Shown: positions 1-11,233 of the stretch, in pieces
Layout of the letters: each line of letters begins with the position of its first letter
How positions within the stretch are numbered: position 1 is the stretch's first letter
From: Daphnia carinata
Lineage: Eukaryota; Arthropoda; Branchiopoda; Diplostraca; Daphniidae
Reading direction: 5' to 3'
DNA: 50,181 nt
Assembly: GCF_022539665.2 (NCBI RefSeq)
Contig: NW_026712490.1
Coordinates: 1-50,181 of the forward strand
Position numbers and translations under genes: made by a program
The notes under the pieces: generated by a model
What the model saw: the letters and a program-made list of their open reading frames with translations, nothing else
The model's database searches: none
What the model was told of the DNA's origin: nothing

Positions 1-501
1 GAATTCTAGCTACAGCACCAGACATGCCCGAAAGAGCGAGAAAAATGCATCCTTTAAAAAACGTTTTAAGGCGCCCTTTTCTTTCACCTTTGCTCGTGTT
101 TCACTTGCCTTTACCCCATTCATATACGCCCTTTGTTTACTATTGAATTGTTTTTAATAATTGAACGTGGTCCATGCCTTCTCGTCTTTAATTGTGTAAC
201 CTGCATCTTTTATCCTCCTGTTTAAAATCTTATCTATTATTTTTGAGAATTTTCTTCGGCACTGAGATTGGTTTTTTCCTCTTCCTAATGACAATGCTAT
301 TATGACATAAACATATTCCCTGGTACCCGACAAAACGCGTTTTTCTATGCCTTATATGCGATGACTGCTCATAACACTGGCAACTGTTTAAAGCAATGAT
401 AGAGAGTGTTTAATCTTTTTCGATTGCCGTCATATATATCGCTTCCGCTGTTTCTTTATTTACCTTCTTCTTTACATTGCCTCCTAGTTTAAGAAACCCA
501 C
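1..501. other. No gene seen
   Basis: I find no convincing coding or RNA feature here. It is T-rich on the plus strand. It precedes the broken glycoprotein gene and could be part of the same retroelement, but no LTR or pol sequence is visible. Confidence 0.4.
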
Positions 502-2274
502 ATGATGTTATGTAATGCTTTTATCTATACCTTCCTCTGTTTGATATTGACTGTAATGTTTACTATGTTGCCCTCTATAGAAAATGTCGCTGATTCCATT
601 CATACTGTTGCTATGCCTTTACGGGTTACACCCGCAGGCATTTCAAACAACCATGCGACTGTTTCCGAACCATTAAAGACGAGATACTCCGATTCTCCGA
701 CGATAATTGTCAAGCAATTGCGCCCATAATAAGGCCGTGAAGGTGAAATATGCGATTTATAGCGAAGAACGTGCCGCGGCTAAATTTCCCGGATATATTT
801 GCGCAAGATGGAAGAATATACGGCGCATCACCATGAACTTTTTTGGTCAACTAGTGGTAGTGCCGGATAAAATTTCGATTGACACTTCACCCGCCAAGTG
901 TAACGAAATGATTAACCATAAACTTTGTGACGAAAATCGGATGACTTTTTCAGACGATAAATTTGTATTTGATCGCGAACCTGACATTTTCGGATATTGG
1001 TTACAAACAATTGATTCTGAAATTATAAACTGTGTTCTGGAGAAAGTGCTACTTTTTCAGCAACACGAAGACGCCGATTTTACAACTCCGATCGGCACAG
1101 CTTCCGCCACGACTGGAAATTTATCACACAATCACTTAACACTGATTTGGGATAAAACCTATACACAGAAGACTAAACCGAAAACCCGACTAGTGGAAGA
1201 TGGAATGGGTACACTGGTCCGTCTACCGGGTGACGAAATAATTTTCAGGCTCCAAGATGACGCCCAACAACTTGATTTTCATTTGACGCCTATACAACGC
1301 TGTGCCTCCCTACAAAACGAATGCACCAATAAAACTTCCTCGTTTGAGATCATCGGCCAATCAAAACTCACCGTTTCGACGGCGGCCATCATGGAAAATT
1401 TAACAGCCACTTTGGAGACTCCAGAGCCATCTGGCGACGAAAATCTAAACATAACGGCGAATATACAATATATTCGAGACCAACTTACTGATCATGAAAA
1501 TGAATTGGCAAGAAAAATTAGACTAGTACATGTGAAGCTCGCGAAGCCAAACATGAAAGGGCTGTTACAACTGCCCAATATAACGGATGGTTAGCCGTCT
1601 CGCAGTTAAATTTACCACAGTGCGCAAAATTACAAGCCTTTGGTAAAACGGTTTATTGATTCAATGTAAGGCTTTAAATGTTACATTTGAGTCTATACTG
1701 ACCTCTTGCGGACCGCAACCGAAATTTCAAAATTATACTATTAATCTTGACGGATGGGAGCTTGTGAAATATTCCCCTTGTTACTGGACTAATCGTTTCG
1801 TTAATTTTAACGACAAACCTTATGCCTACCGTAACGACACCTGGAGACCAATTGAAGCAAACATTGTGTTACCGGAACAGACGCTTGCGCATTCTTTTCG
1901 GTATGAAAATGTCGAATTCTTCGACTACGAACATCGAAGCAGCCCGGCATATACCGACAATATGCTAAATCATATGAACATTATGGCCGATATAGCCGCC
2001 GCGATTAATGAACATCCTCCACCTGAATTTACCTTACGCCAAATACAGTGCATCGAACGTCTTAGTGGCATCGGCTAGTGTCGGAACTTATACATCTTGG
2101 TGGGACACCATCACAAATTATTTCTTCATCGGCATATTATGTCTCTTAGTGCTTCTCTTCTTACGCATATGTTACGCCTGCGGTCTTTTTACACTCATCT
2201 GGGCTGTATGCTGTCGCCCTTCCGATGATCCAAGACCTGTGGCTCCCGAATCGATTCCGATGCATCAACTCTGA
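502..2274 (+). pseudogene. Broken membrane glycoprotein (env / chuvirus-G-like)
   Basis: Four overlapping open stretches in different frames (502-729, 707-1594, about 1595-2078 and 2008-2274) together look like one viral-type surface glycoprotein. The first begins with a hydrophobic signal-like segment. The middle part is rich in cysteines and N-glycosylation sequons (NLS, NLT, NIT, NKT). The last has a strong transmembrane helix (about 2110-2200) and a short cytoplasmic tail with a CC pair. The cysteine and aromatic pattern in 1656-1960 resembles glycoproteins of chuviruses that are known to have been captured by arthropod BEL/Pao elements; that assignment is from memory of the family and not certain. 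At least three frame breaks make it non-functional as read. A candidate LTR follows 32 bp after the stop, which suits an env gene at the 3' end of an LTR element. No gag or pol is in the window to its left. Confidence 0.55.
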
Positions 2275-2306
2275 TTACGGGACGTAATCTCACGCCGCCA
2301 GGGTGA

Positions 2307-2987
2307 TGTAACGAAGCCGAACATATTACTTTGACTTTTTCTCGCTTTTGCTTCAGTAGTAAACACAAGTCTGGACATGGCAATTGCAACACTATATACG
2401 CAGTGCAGCTGACCCAAATGAACACCTGCAGCTGACTCACGCAGACGATACGCCCTCAACATCACGCCACATCAAACGGCATCGTTTAATTGGCTGCCGC
2501 GTGAATGCACAAGCTCCGCCCAATCACGCCACTTTTGCAGTATGCAAAGTTTCGTGATAAACCTAGCAGTTGACGGAAAAGAGACAAGTAGTTGCAGCCG
2601 TGCCAAATAGTCGCCTTAAGTCGATCTTCCCCGCTTTATTGAGTAGTATTGTGCCTTGCTTAATGTTTCCTTGCCTAAACTTTGAGTTAGAATTCGTTCT
2701 TGTCCCGAGCTATCCCGGACATTGATTGTCAGATTCTTACGAATCTGAACTCCTGCTGTGTATCGCTCGTGTGGAAGCTGAAATCCAAGTTCGCCTTGTG
2801 TCGTTTTCTTCCATTCTTTCACTCGTGAGTTCACGGTAAAACCCCCTGTCTATTTGTTCTTTCTTTTAACTGTTTTCCCGAATGTTTCTTCTTATCTTTT
2901 GTTCTCTTACCTTTTTAATTCTTATGTCTTAGCTTACAATAAACACATACGTCATTGTGGGTAAAACGCCCTCGAGTTCAATTTACA
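2307..2987 (+). repeat. Candidate 3' LTR after glycoprotein gene
   Basis: The 681-bp stretch starts TGTAACG and ends TTTACA, so its ends are inverted (TGTAA / TTACA). It lies just after the glycoprotein stop and has a polyadenylation signal AATAAA near 2938, close to its end. A purine-rich AGGGTGA precedes it. The partner LTR would lie outside the window, so the boundaries rest on these end motifs only. Confidence 0.35.
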
Positions 2988-3003
2988 TTTATTGTCTTAA
3001 TTC

Positions 3004-3039
3004 GTAAAGTCCATCTTCCCACACGGGAAGATGCTTTAC
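3004..3039. repeat. 15-bp stem hairpin
   Basis: GTAAAG and CATCTTCCC pair with GGGAAGATG and CTTTAC around an ACAC loop, with a two-base bulge (TC, 3010-3011). It sits 17 bp past the candidate LTR. It could be a small transcript terminator or part of a repeat; its function is unknown. Confidence 0.6.
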
Positions 3040-3119
3040 AAACTGAATGAGTTCCGCGGGGCTTTTGTGGTTGCTGGGAACAAAGATATGTTACCACGAA
3101 GACTAGTTTGTTATTATTA

Positions 3120-3171
3120 ACATTTGATAAATTATGTTTATAGGAACATTTGATAAATAATGTTTATAGGA
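3120..3171. repeat. 26-bp tandem duplication
   Basis: Two copies of a 26-bp unit beginning ACATTTGATAAA and ending TTTATAGGA lie head to tail with a single difference. It is a simple local duplication in AT-rich non-coding DNA. Confidence 0.8.
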
Positions 3172-3702
3172 ATAATATTACAAACTTAAACTATCGTCTG
3201 AGGCAAGGACCAAAACAAAGACTATTGTAATTCAATATTGATTCTAATACCATTTATTCCTTATACGTTTTCAATTCTTTTAACAATTTCAAAGAGCCCA
3301 ATAAATATATTAAAATTATAACCTACTGCTATAAATGATTTTGTTCGTTCTTTGTGTCCTGTTTTCACATTTTGCACATTTTCACGCAGCTATTGATTAC
3401 CTAATTACACATCACATACTACATTGAGATATAAGGAAGCTTTGCACTTTACATTAACAAAGCTACTAATAATGACAAATCAATTTTCTACCATGACGGT
3501 GGCAAAAACAATAAAGATGAATTGAGCAAGCTAAATAAAAAAAAATTTATAAATGTAATGTGTGAACAAAGCGAACACAGACAATGAAAGAGACAAATTT
3601 TGCAAAAAAAAATTTATACAAAAAAATTTATTGACAATTCTCTGCACATTACAATTATTTTTGCAACTTTAAAAAGGCACAATAGCCCTTTCAAAAGTTG
3701 CC

Positions 3703-3975
3703 GTCAACCCAGGCAGGGGGAGACACTGCCTTGTTGACCCACCGGGGAGATTACCCGGTGATTGGCTAAGAGAAGCCGGAATAAGAGCTGAAGATTGGGA
3801 ACATTTTTAAAGGAGCGATTGACCTTTAGTTCGGATTTGTGGGTAGCCACGTCGCCCTCCGTGAACACATCATCGGACTAAGCGGACCCCCACGTCCCCT
3901 TTCCGGCCAGAGCCCTCCAAACCTCGGTATATGTTGTTTTTATATATACCGTACAGTAGGGGTATGACCCCCTAC
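3703..3975. other. Cluster of five hairpins
   Basis: Hairpins at 3703-3738 (GTCAAC/GGCAG pairing with CTGCC/GTTGAC), 3740-3760 (CACCGGG with CCCGGTG), 3764-3777 (GGCT with AGCC), 3925-3951 (CGGTATAT with ATATACCG) and 3956-3975 (GTAGGGG with CCCCTAC) occur within 270 bp. The segment is GC-rich in an AT-rich surrounding. It could be a structured RNA or the end of an unrecognised repeat. I cannot match it to a named RNA family. Confidence 0.4.
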
Positions 3976-4490
3976 GGGCTTATTACGAGTCAAGGGGAAA
4001 CGGGGCTACGAAAAGGAAGGGAGCCCAGATATGCACTTCAATTTTTTAAATACAAAACACCATCTCGTGAATCCAAGTTAAGTATAGAAATGTCATGTCA
4101 TCCATTCAATCATTACAATTTATTCAGTGTCTTGCCCCAACCAAGAATCTTTTCAGATCCAATGTTACTATTAAATATGCTGAGAAAAGAAAACAACACC
4201 ATTAAGCATCTCAATTGTTGCTCATGTGACTTACATGACTTATAGATTCAACTTCTGGCAGAAGCTTGGGAAAGGCCATACAAATTGCAGATGAAAATCA
4301 TTGTATAAGGCTCTTGAATGATAAAATAGCACCCCTAGAATGTTGCATTGTTGATAGTTGTGTTCCCAGTATGCTGAAAATCATTTCCTATTGGATAAAT
4401 TTTTTTCTGTAGATTAGACATGGTTGGCAAAAAGGAGGAGAAAAGCTTCATCATAAATTCAAAAAATTTTCAAGAAAATTCCTTTCATAC

Positions 4491-5516
4491 CTAAAGAGTC
4501 CATGTATGATGTTCATCGCTGCAATCCCAGTGAAGTGAAACATCTTTAGGGCCATTTAAGTACCCAGCTTCACTAACACTCTGAGCGTGAAGGACAAGTT
4601 GTCCTTTAGCAAGGGAAGCAGAATTATTTGCGGCTTCTAGCTGTGACAGAACTATAAAGGATTGCTGTTATACAGGATTCATTCACACAAGATGGTACTT
4701 CTCATTAGACAATGTGCATACTCTATTACTTTACCTCATACCTTAATGGTAATGCACTCTCAGTGTTTTTTCAACTGTAGGCTGACTCTTCCATCCTGTA
4801 ACACTTCCAGACTTGACTTGATCCCCTGCTAAAATTCTGTGAATGCAAAATAATAGCATTAAAAATACTTTTTCGATAGACAAAAAACCGAAAAGTACCT
4901 AATTCATGTTTTATGTTGAACTCGTGCTATTTCTGGGTTTCCGTACCACACCCATTTTCAGCCCAAATACAGGCCCACAATTGTTCACTTCCTTCGCTGC
5001 ATGGACTTATTACTAACAATTCTTTTAGTGCAGCACTAACAGAATTTAACTTTAACACACTGTCAGGTGGTAGACTGAATAACTAAACAATAAATAATTG
5101 TTTGTTAAAATTCTATACTTATTTTGAATTCTTATTTGAAAAGTTTAGGTACCTGACTGTGTTCGCCTAATGCCAATTCATCCTCATGTTCAGTTAGGGA
5201 AGAGTTTTGAAAAACCTCCTTCACTGTTTGGAAACTGTTCCGTTCCAATTTGTTCTTTTCCCCTAGCTGAGCTTGTAGACTCGAAATTTGAGCTACAAAT
5301 TCAAATGAATAAAAGCAAATAAATAGAATCATTATGTATTAGGCCTTACCATCCTTAGCTTTGCTGTTATCTAATATTTTGTGTTGTTCCAATAATTGGG
5401 CCTGCAGCTTCATAATTTGATCTAATAAACAATAATTAATAATTGAAAACCAATATAATAATGTTTATACTTACCATCCTTTTGTTGTATTATCTTATCC
5501 ATTTTTCAATTGTTCC
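4491..5516 (-). pseudogene. Decayed multi-exon coiled-coil gene
   Basis: On the minus strand several short exons with good GT and AG borders can be read: a stub at about 5474-5516, one at about 5354-5424, one at 5153-5293, one near 4740-4840 and one at about 4494-4645. The second and third begin with related residues (DQIMKLQAQL and AQISSLQAQL) and are heptad-like, rich in L, Q, E and K, so this was a coiled-coil protein. A one-base excess of A near 5503 breaks the frame in the first stub. The LINE at 5522-10279 lies inside that exon, and its other half continues at 10294-10332 (reading WMENNAWLEEQ). A phase mismatch before the 4740-4840 exon is a further sign of decay. The family is not recognised; a THAP or P-element-derived gene is one possibility, weakly supported. 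Confidence 0.5.
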
Positions 5517-5521
5517 TCCAG
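5508..5521. repeat. Left target-site duplication of LINE
   Basis: AATTGTTCCTCCAG here is repeated exactly at 10280-10293, bracketing the LINE. It was single-copy sequence of the interrupted coiled-coil exon. Confidence 0.9.
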
Positions 5522-6291
5522 TCACCATTGCCCACGAAATTTTCACGGTGAAACGATACATACCTAGACCGTCTTTATGCCGGAAATGCTGGCAATTTGG
5601 TCACCCTGAAGAAATATGCTCCAACGACACAGCTTGCAGATCCTGCTCCAGCGCCCACGACACGTACAGCCAATGCACAAATCCACCAAAATGTCCGACT
5701 TGCTACAAATCTGACCATGCAGCAGGAACAGCAAAATGCCCTATATTTGCTAACAAACAAAAAATAATTAAGTACGCTTACGACCATAACCTCTCGGTAA
5801 CAGAAGCCGGCAGAATCCATTCCAGTACAGCACAAGTAACCAAGGAACCTATAAAAAAGACAAACATAAACACGGAAGATCATGGGATGAATTTAGACAC
5901 GACATTTCAGCAAGAAATAGACCAACTCAAAGCGAAAGTAGCCGAACTCCAGCTAGCTGCAGAAAGCCCAAGTATACCGAGTTCAATCGAAAACAGGCTG
6001 AAAAAAGTTGAAAGGGAAATCAGCACAATAAAACAAGTAATAGAGCCGATCCTAAAACTTGAAACGCAGATGACAACTGGATTCACCAGTCTCGACAACC
6101 GCTTGACCCTAATGTACGAAATGTTTACCCAAGACAGAAAGGAAAGGATAGCCAGACAGAAAGAAAAAGCCGTGCAAAAAGAGACTGGCCATCAGTCAAA
6201 TGAGTCAACAAAGAACCAGGGAAAAAGAGTACAATCAACAGCCCTAAACAAATCTGGAACTGAGCCACCAAAAAAAGCAGTTAAACCATGA
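5522..6291 (+). pseudogene. LINE ORF1 (gag-like), 5'-truncated
   Basis: This is the nucleic-acid-binding ORF1 of the LINE, starting in mid-protein because of 5' truncation; the open frame upstream to 5443 is target DNA. Three cysteine knuckles follow each other: CRKCWQFGHPEEIC, CRSCSSAHDTYSQC and CPTCYKSDHAAGTAKC, the usual I-type set. A glutamine/lysine-rich coiled coil and a basic tail follow. The last codons overlap the ORF2 start as ATGA (6288-6291), which suggests coupled termination and re-initiation in the intact element. Confidence 0.85.
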
Positions 6292-9242
6292 CCACACCAC
6301 TAAAAATTATCCAATGGAACGCTAGAGGACTTTACAGAGCAAGACTAGAAGAATTCAGAAACCAACTACGTTACCACAACCCGCATATTGTCCTACTTAA
6401 TGAAACCCATTGGAGAGACGAATATAAAGTGTCCTTTTCTGCATACAACTCGTTTGTCTTAAATCGCCCAACACAAGGAGAAGGAGTAGCCATACTTACC
6501 AAGAAGAACGTCCAAGCCACAGCAATAGATGTCCCAACACATGAAGACCTAGAAGCAATCGGAGTGTCAATTAAACTAAAAAATGACGAAAGATTGGAGG
6601 TGATAACAGTATACTGTCCAAACGGGAACCGCTGCAAATATGAACAACTAGAAAACATACTTACCTACACTGGGAATAGCGCCATCATTGGGGGCGATCT
6701 CAACGCCCATGCTGATCTCTGGGAAACCGGATACCATTCAAACACTTCTGGAAGAAATTTGAAGCAATATTTAATCAGCGACGATAAATTCATACTAGCA
6801 ACGCCAAAGAATCTCGGTACAAGACCATGCTTGACAAGTAACCGATGCGCAACAATCGATCTAACTCTATGCACCCCCAACATTGCAACCAACACATCTA
6901 TCGCGACAGGACCTTACTGGGGAAGTGATCATCTGCCCGTTATGATCGAAGTACGATTAAACACCATAGGCCACACACTTCCAAGACAACAATGGAAATT
7001 CGAAGACACCAAATGGCAGCAGTGGAATGATGAAATAAAAAACTTAGTAAACGAAAACACCCAACCAACTCAAGATCTTGATAGTATGTACAACACCTTC
7101 TACGTCGCACTAATAAAAGCCACCAGCAAATACTTTGCCCCCAAAACTGGCACACCACCCCGAGAGGCTCAAAAACCATGGTGGTCAAAAGAATGCAGCG
7201 CCGCAATAAGAAACGCAAGAAAAGCCTATAAGATATGGCGCTCTACCCTCATCCCAGCGGACAAAACGCATCTCAACAAAATGGAAGCAATTAAGAAAAG
7301 GACCATCCAGGCAGCAAAGAACAAATCATGGGAACGCCATATTGAAACCCTAGACGAAGGCAACGCTTCAAAATTTTGGTCTTTCTCAAAATCTATGATG
7401 AACGGACGAAGAGAATATGCTAACGCACCACTAAACAAATCTAATGGTGTGCGGACAGAAGACCCACTAGAAATGGCAAACATCTTCCTGAACCAGTTCT
7501 CCCCGATTAGCGATAGCGACCAACTTAACCCAACTGTCCTTGAGATGGAAAAGGAAATTGAAAGATTCATTAAGAAAACGGACCCGGATCCACTAAACTC
7601 AGACTTCAGCATACAAGAACTGTCAAAAAGCCTCTCCAACCTATCGGACAAAGCGATGGGCATGGACAAAATACACAACAGAATGCTAAAAAATCTAAAC
7701 CTGGAAAACAGAAAGACACTTCTACGAATACTTAACTCAATGTTCAGACAAGGATTTGTCCCAAAAAACTGGAAATGCGCCACTGTAGCACCTGTCCTCA
7801 AGCCAAATAAACCTCCTGGTGAAGCAGAATCGTACAGGCCGATCTCCCTAAGGTCATGCATGGGGAAAGCTATGGAAAAAATGATCAACAATCGATTAAA
7901 ATGGCACTTAGATCATTTGGGCATACTACCGAAGACCCAAACTGGATTCATAAGAGGTTGCACCACCACAGACAACCTAATTCGAATTGAATCTTCAATC
8001 AAATCTGGATTTAATAACAGGAGCTCAACAACTGCAATCTTCCTGGACATTTCCAAGGCATATGATAACACCTGGATAGAAGGGATCCTACTCAAATTGA
8101 CAAAAGCAAAAATTAAAGGCCATATGCTCAAATGGTTGAAAGAATTCCTTACCGGAAGAAGCATCCGAATCAAGGTAAACAATCACCTATCGGAAGAGAG
8201 AAAAATTTCCAAAGGAGTACCACAGGGAAGCGTATTAAGTCCCCTCCTCTTCAATGTCATGCTAGCTGATTTCCCAACGCCAGACAATGGATGTGAAGTG
8301 TCACTGTTTGCGGACGACGTAGCGATTTACACCACAACAAAAACAAAAAAAGCTGCGGAAACCCCCCTTCAAAACCAGCTGAAGAAGATAGAAGAATGGG
8401 CCATTAAATGGAAATTCAAATTCTCGGTGGACAAATGTGCCGCACTCACCTTTAATAGAAGAAGAAACGAGGAACCAGCACTTAAACTCAAGCTCAGCGG
8501 AGCCACCATCAAGGAAGTAAAGCAATTCAAGTTCCTCGGAATCATATTCGACGCAAAAATGTCGTGGGAGGCGCAAATCAACAACACCATCAACAAAATG
8601 AACAGGAGGGCCAACCTAATACGAATGTTAACGTATGGAAAAAACACTTTAAAAACCCCATTACTGATTCGCATATTTAAAGCCATGGTCCGGAGCACCT
8701 ACGACTATGGATCTTTTATACTGTCAACAATTACCAAAACAAGACTGGGAAAACTGGAACAGGCCCAAAATCAGATTCTTCGGATTATCCTTGGTTGCTT
8801 TAAATCTACCCCAAAAGACCTCCTAAATATTGAAACCGGCATATACCCGGTCAAGGACAGATGGGACCAGCTTGCATACAACTACATACTTAAGCTAAAC
8901 GAAAAACCATGGAACCCGGCCTACAACACCATCCAGCAATTAACAGAAACCCAGAAAGAGTGGAAACCTAACGGCACCACATCAGCCATCAGCTATCTAA
9001 GAAAAATGGACCCAACTGGTAAAAATCTTTTTAGGAAACCAGTCACCCATACACCAGAAGTCGAACCACTCCCACCATGGAAACACTTCTACATCCCTAC
9101 ATTCTTCTTCCCACTTACAAAAAAACAAGCCCAGAACTCAACACAAACAAACCTAATTTTCAACTCTCGCAGACCCAATCAAGACATCAACCACCTAGAA
9201 ATCTACACTGACGGCTCAGTGTGTGAAGAAAAAAACTGCTAG
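6288..9242 (+). pseudogene. LINE ORF2: endonuclease and reverse transcriptase
   Basis: The 984-codon frame encodes the retrotransposition enzyme. Residues 1-230 are an APE-type endonuclease (QWNARGL, NETHW, GGDLNAH, GSDHLP). The reverse transcriptase follows with the palm aspartate in FLDISKAYD near residue 585, PQGSVLSPLLF, and the FADD catalytic box near 675. The frame ends at residue 984 just after the first RNase H motif (IYTDGS). The rest of RNase H is in the next frame (9223-10080). The break is a run of seven A at 9231-9237; one A fewer would keep the frame. So this copy encodes a protein truncated within RNase H. Confidence 0.92.
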
Positions 9243-10080
9243 CTGCGCCTTCTATATTCCTAAACTGAAAGAAGAAAAAGCCTGGTTACTCCAAAAGTTC
9301 ACAAATAGCTTCAACGCTGAACTATATGCCATTAGACAAGCTCTCTACTTCCTAAACAATCAAGAGATCGAATCAACTACCATATTTACTGACTCCAAGT
9401 CTGCTGTGCAAGCATTATCCAACTTCAAATGGGAATCCAGCCCAGTTACATCTGAAATCATAAAACAAATTTATTACCTCAACTCGTCAGGAATTAAAAT
9501 TATACTGACATGGATACCTTCACATTCAGGGATCCCAGGAAACGAAGTCGCTGACCAATTGGCCACTAACATCCAAAAATGCCAAGCACACTCTGGAAAC
9601 ACACTAATAAACAAAATCGACATTAAACAAAACTTAGCAGCTGCCAAATCAAACCACAGAGACATCACATTCGGCAGACTGAAACTATTGTCAGCAAACA
9701 TGGCTGTGGTCAACAGAGAGGCATTTGGTTTCCTACCATGGCACAACCACAAAAAAAGGAATGTACAAACCGCCTTGATACGCCTTCGTAGTGGACACAA
9801 TAGACTGAACCACTTTATCAGCAGATTTGAAGCAGAAACTCCGGATGTTTGCCCACACGGATGCCCAACACAAGAAGACACAGCACACGTACTACTCCAC
9901 TGTCAACAATACAACGAGGCAAGGAACAAACTGGAAATAAAGCTAAACCCCCTCCGCGTCCCTCTGGAAGCACCAACACTACTAGGACTCAACAACTCAA
10001 TCCCTAAACACACTCAAGAGAAAATAGCGCGCTACCTCATAACCTTCCTAATGGAAACAAAATTATTCGAAAGAATTTAG
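9223..10080 (+). pseudogene. LINE ORF2 C-terminus: RNase H and tail
   Basis: This continues ORF2 in another frame. RNase H motifs are visible: AELYAIRQAL, FTDSKSAVQAL and WIPSHSGIPGNEVADQLA. A C-terminal cysteine-histidine cluster (CPHGCPTQEDTAHVLLHC), common in I and R1 group ORF2 proteins, follows. The apparent ATG at 9223 lies within the ORF2 overlap and is not a real start. About 200 bp of 3' UTR and an A-rich tail follow the stop. Confidence 0.9.
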
Positions 10081-10279
10081 TCACCCGCCGTGTGAAGTAT
10101 ACCCCCCTCCCCCGCCTTGTCTATCCCTTGCTATACCTCTGTGTATATGTTTACCTTCCCCACAAGAATACTCAATACAACGAAGCAAAGGTGTGTAAGG
10201 GACGTTCACAACGACCCGTAAACTGTCACCAGTGGCAACCAGCCATGGCCAGCGACACCTACATTTAAAAGAAAGAAAG

Positions 10280-10293
10280 AATTGTTCCTCCAG
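10280..10293. repeat. Right target-site duplication of LINE
   Basis: Exact copy of AATTGTTCCTCCAG at 5508-5521, directly after the A-rich LINE tail. Immediately after it the minus-strand coiled-coil reading frame resumes. Confidence 0.9.
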
Positions 10294-10332
10294 CCACGCG
10301 TTATTCTCCATCCACGCTACTGAACTAACTGC

Positions 10333-11233
10333 TAGGGATGTCGATTATCGATATATCGTATCGAAAAACACGACTGAAACCGATATGATATATCACATCG
10401 GAAAATCCGATATGTGAATATGATACCGATATTTCGCAATGCCATCTATCAGTAACAATAACCACCAAATCAGGATTTCGCACACCATTTAACAAAAGAT
10501 ATAAAAACCTTTACGATATTAGCCAATGCCTTAATACCAGAATTAGGGTAATGGTTTTGTTTAGTAAACAAAGCCCTTTGACAGGCGATATTTGCGTAGG
10601 TAATTCTACTAGTTTTGCTGCGTTAATGTCTAAAAAGTTGCCGAAAATGCGAAACAATAGGAGTTTATTGTGGAATTACTTTACACGGGGGGATAGATAT
10701 GCTGTAGACCACAATCATATCATCGGTTACATTACATTGGAACATTTTCTAGGAAACTCAACAAACCTTTTCAATTGTTTTCGTGCATATTATACGTGTG
10801 TAGTGGTCTATCAGTCAGCCAGCAAATCTGACGGGTTAGAGGTTGAAGGTTCAAATCCATTATTATACGTTAATAAACAAAAATTTTGTCTTCACATAGC
10901 TTCAAAAATTACTTTCACAATAAAAAGCCAGAAATATCATATCGGTTACATCTTTCCAATGGAACACATTCTACTTAAATAATGTTTTGCTTAAGGTTTT
11001 AAAATTTCAATCCTAGCGAATCCTAATCATTAAAAGTAGGACAGTCTGTTAGGTAGCGCGGTAGGCTGGTATCATGAGGTGTTGATGTTTGATTTAAAAA
11101 GCAGGATTTTTCTTCTTTTTTCTTCTTTTTTTTTCAAAAAATATCGTATCGGTTTACAAAAAACTATCGATAAAATTGTGTGATATATCGGTATCGTGAT
11201 ATTTATATCAAATATCGCAAATCGACATCACTA
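10333..11233. mobile_element. Non-autonomous hAT-like DNA element
   Basis: The 901-bp element has imperfect terminal inverted repeats: TAGGGATGTCGATT on the left and TAGTGATGTCGATT read inward from the right. Both are followed by many CGATAT-type motifs. The ends look hAT-like. An internal open stretch at 10551-10982 contains RSLLWNYFTRGDRY, resembling the start of a BED zinc finger found in hAT transposases. It is otherwise decayed. The 8 bp on the two sides do not match, so I see no target duplication; the right flank is a truncated gypsy and the left flank the coiled-coil gene, so a deletion or rearrangement probably removed the original flank. Confidence 0.6.

Larger units (their letters stand above)
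2988..4490. other. AT-rich non-coding stretch
   Basis: Apart from the hairpins and the small duplication listed separately I see no supported gene. A 104-codon open frame at 3931-4245 and a shorter one at about 4250-4390 look like fragments of a decayed coding region, but I recognise neither and they show no splice or start logic. Confidence 0.45.
5522..10279 (+). mobile_element. 5'-truncated I-clade LINE retrotransposon
   Basis: A 4758-bp non-LTR element lies between two copies of a 14-bp target duplication and ends in an A-rich tail (AAAAGAAAGAAAG). It carries the C-terminal part of ORF1 with CCHC knuckles and an ORF2 with endonuclease, reverse transcriptase and RNase H. Having both an APE-type endonuclease and RNase H places it in the I group (I or Nimb) rather than Jockey. 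The 5' truncation falls within ORF1, so it is dead on arrival. The insertion target is an exon of the minus-strand coiled-coil gene. Apart from the truncation and one frameshift in RNase H it is well preserved, so it is fairly young. Confidence 0.9.

Noticed and set aside
7226-7891. 221-aa minus-strand ORF opposite LINE ORF2
   Set aside because: Shadow of the reverse transcriptase gene; no independent features.
10801-10858. tRNA-like stretch with TAGTGGTCTA and GGTTCAAATCC
   Set aside because: The B-box is good but no acceptor stem or proper anticodon arm can be folded, and it lies inside the hAT-like element, so it is at most a tRNA-derived relic.
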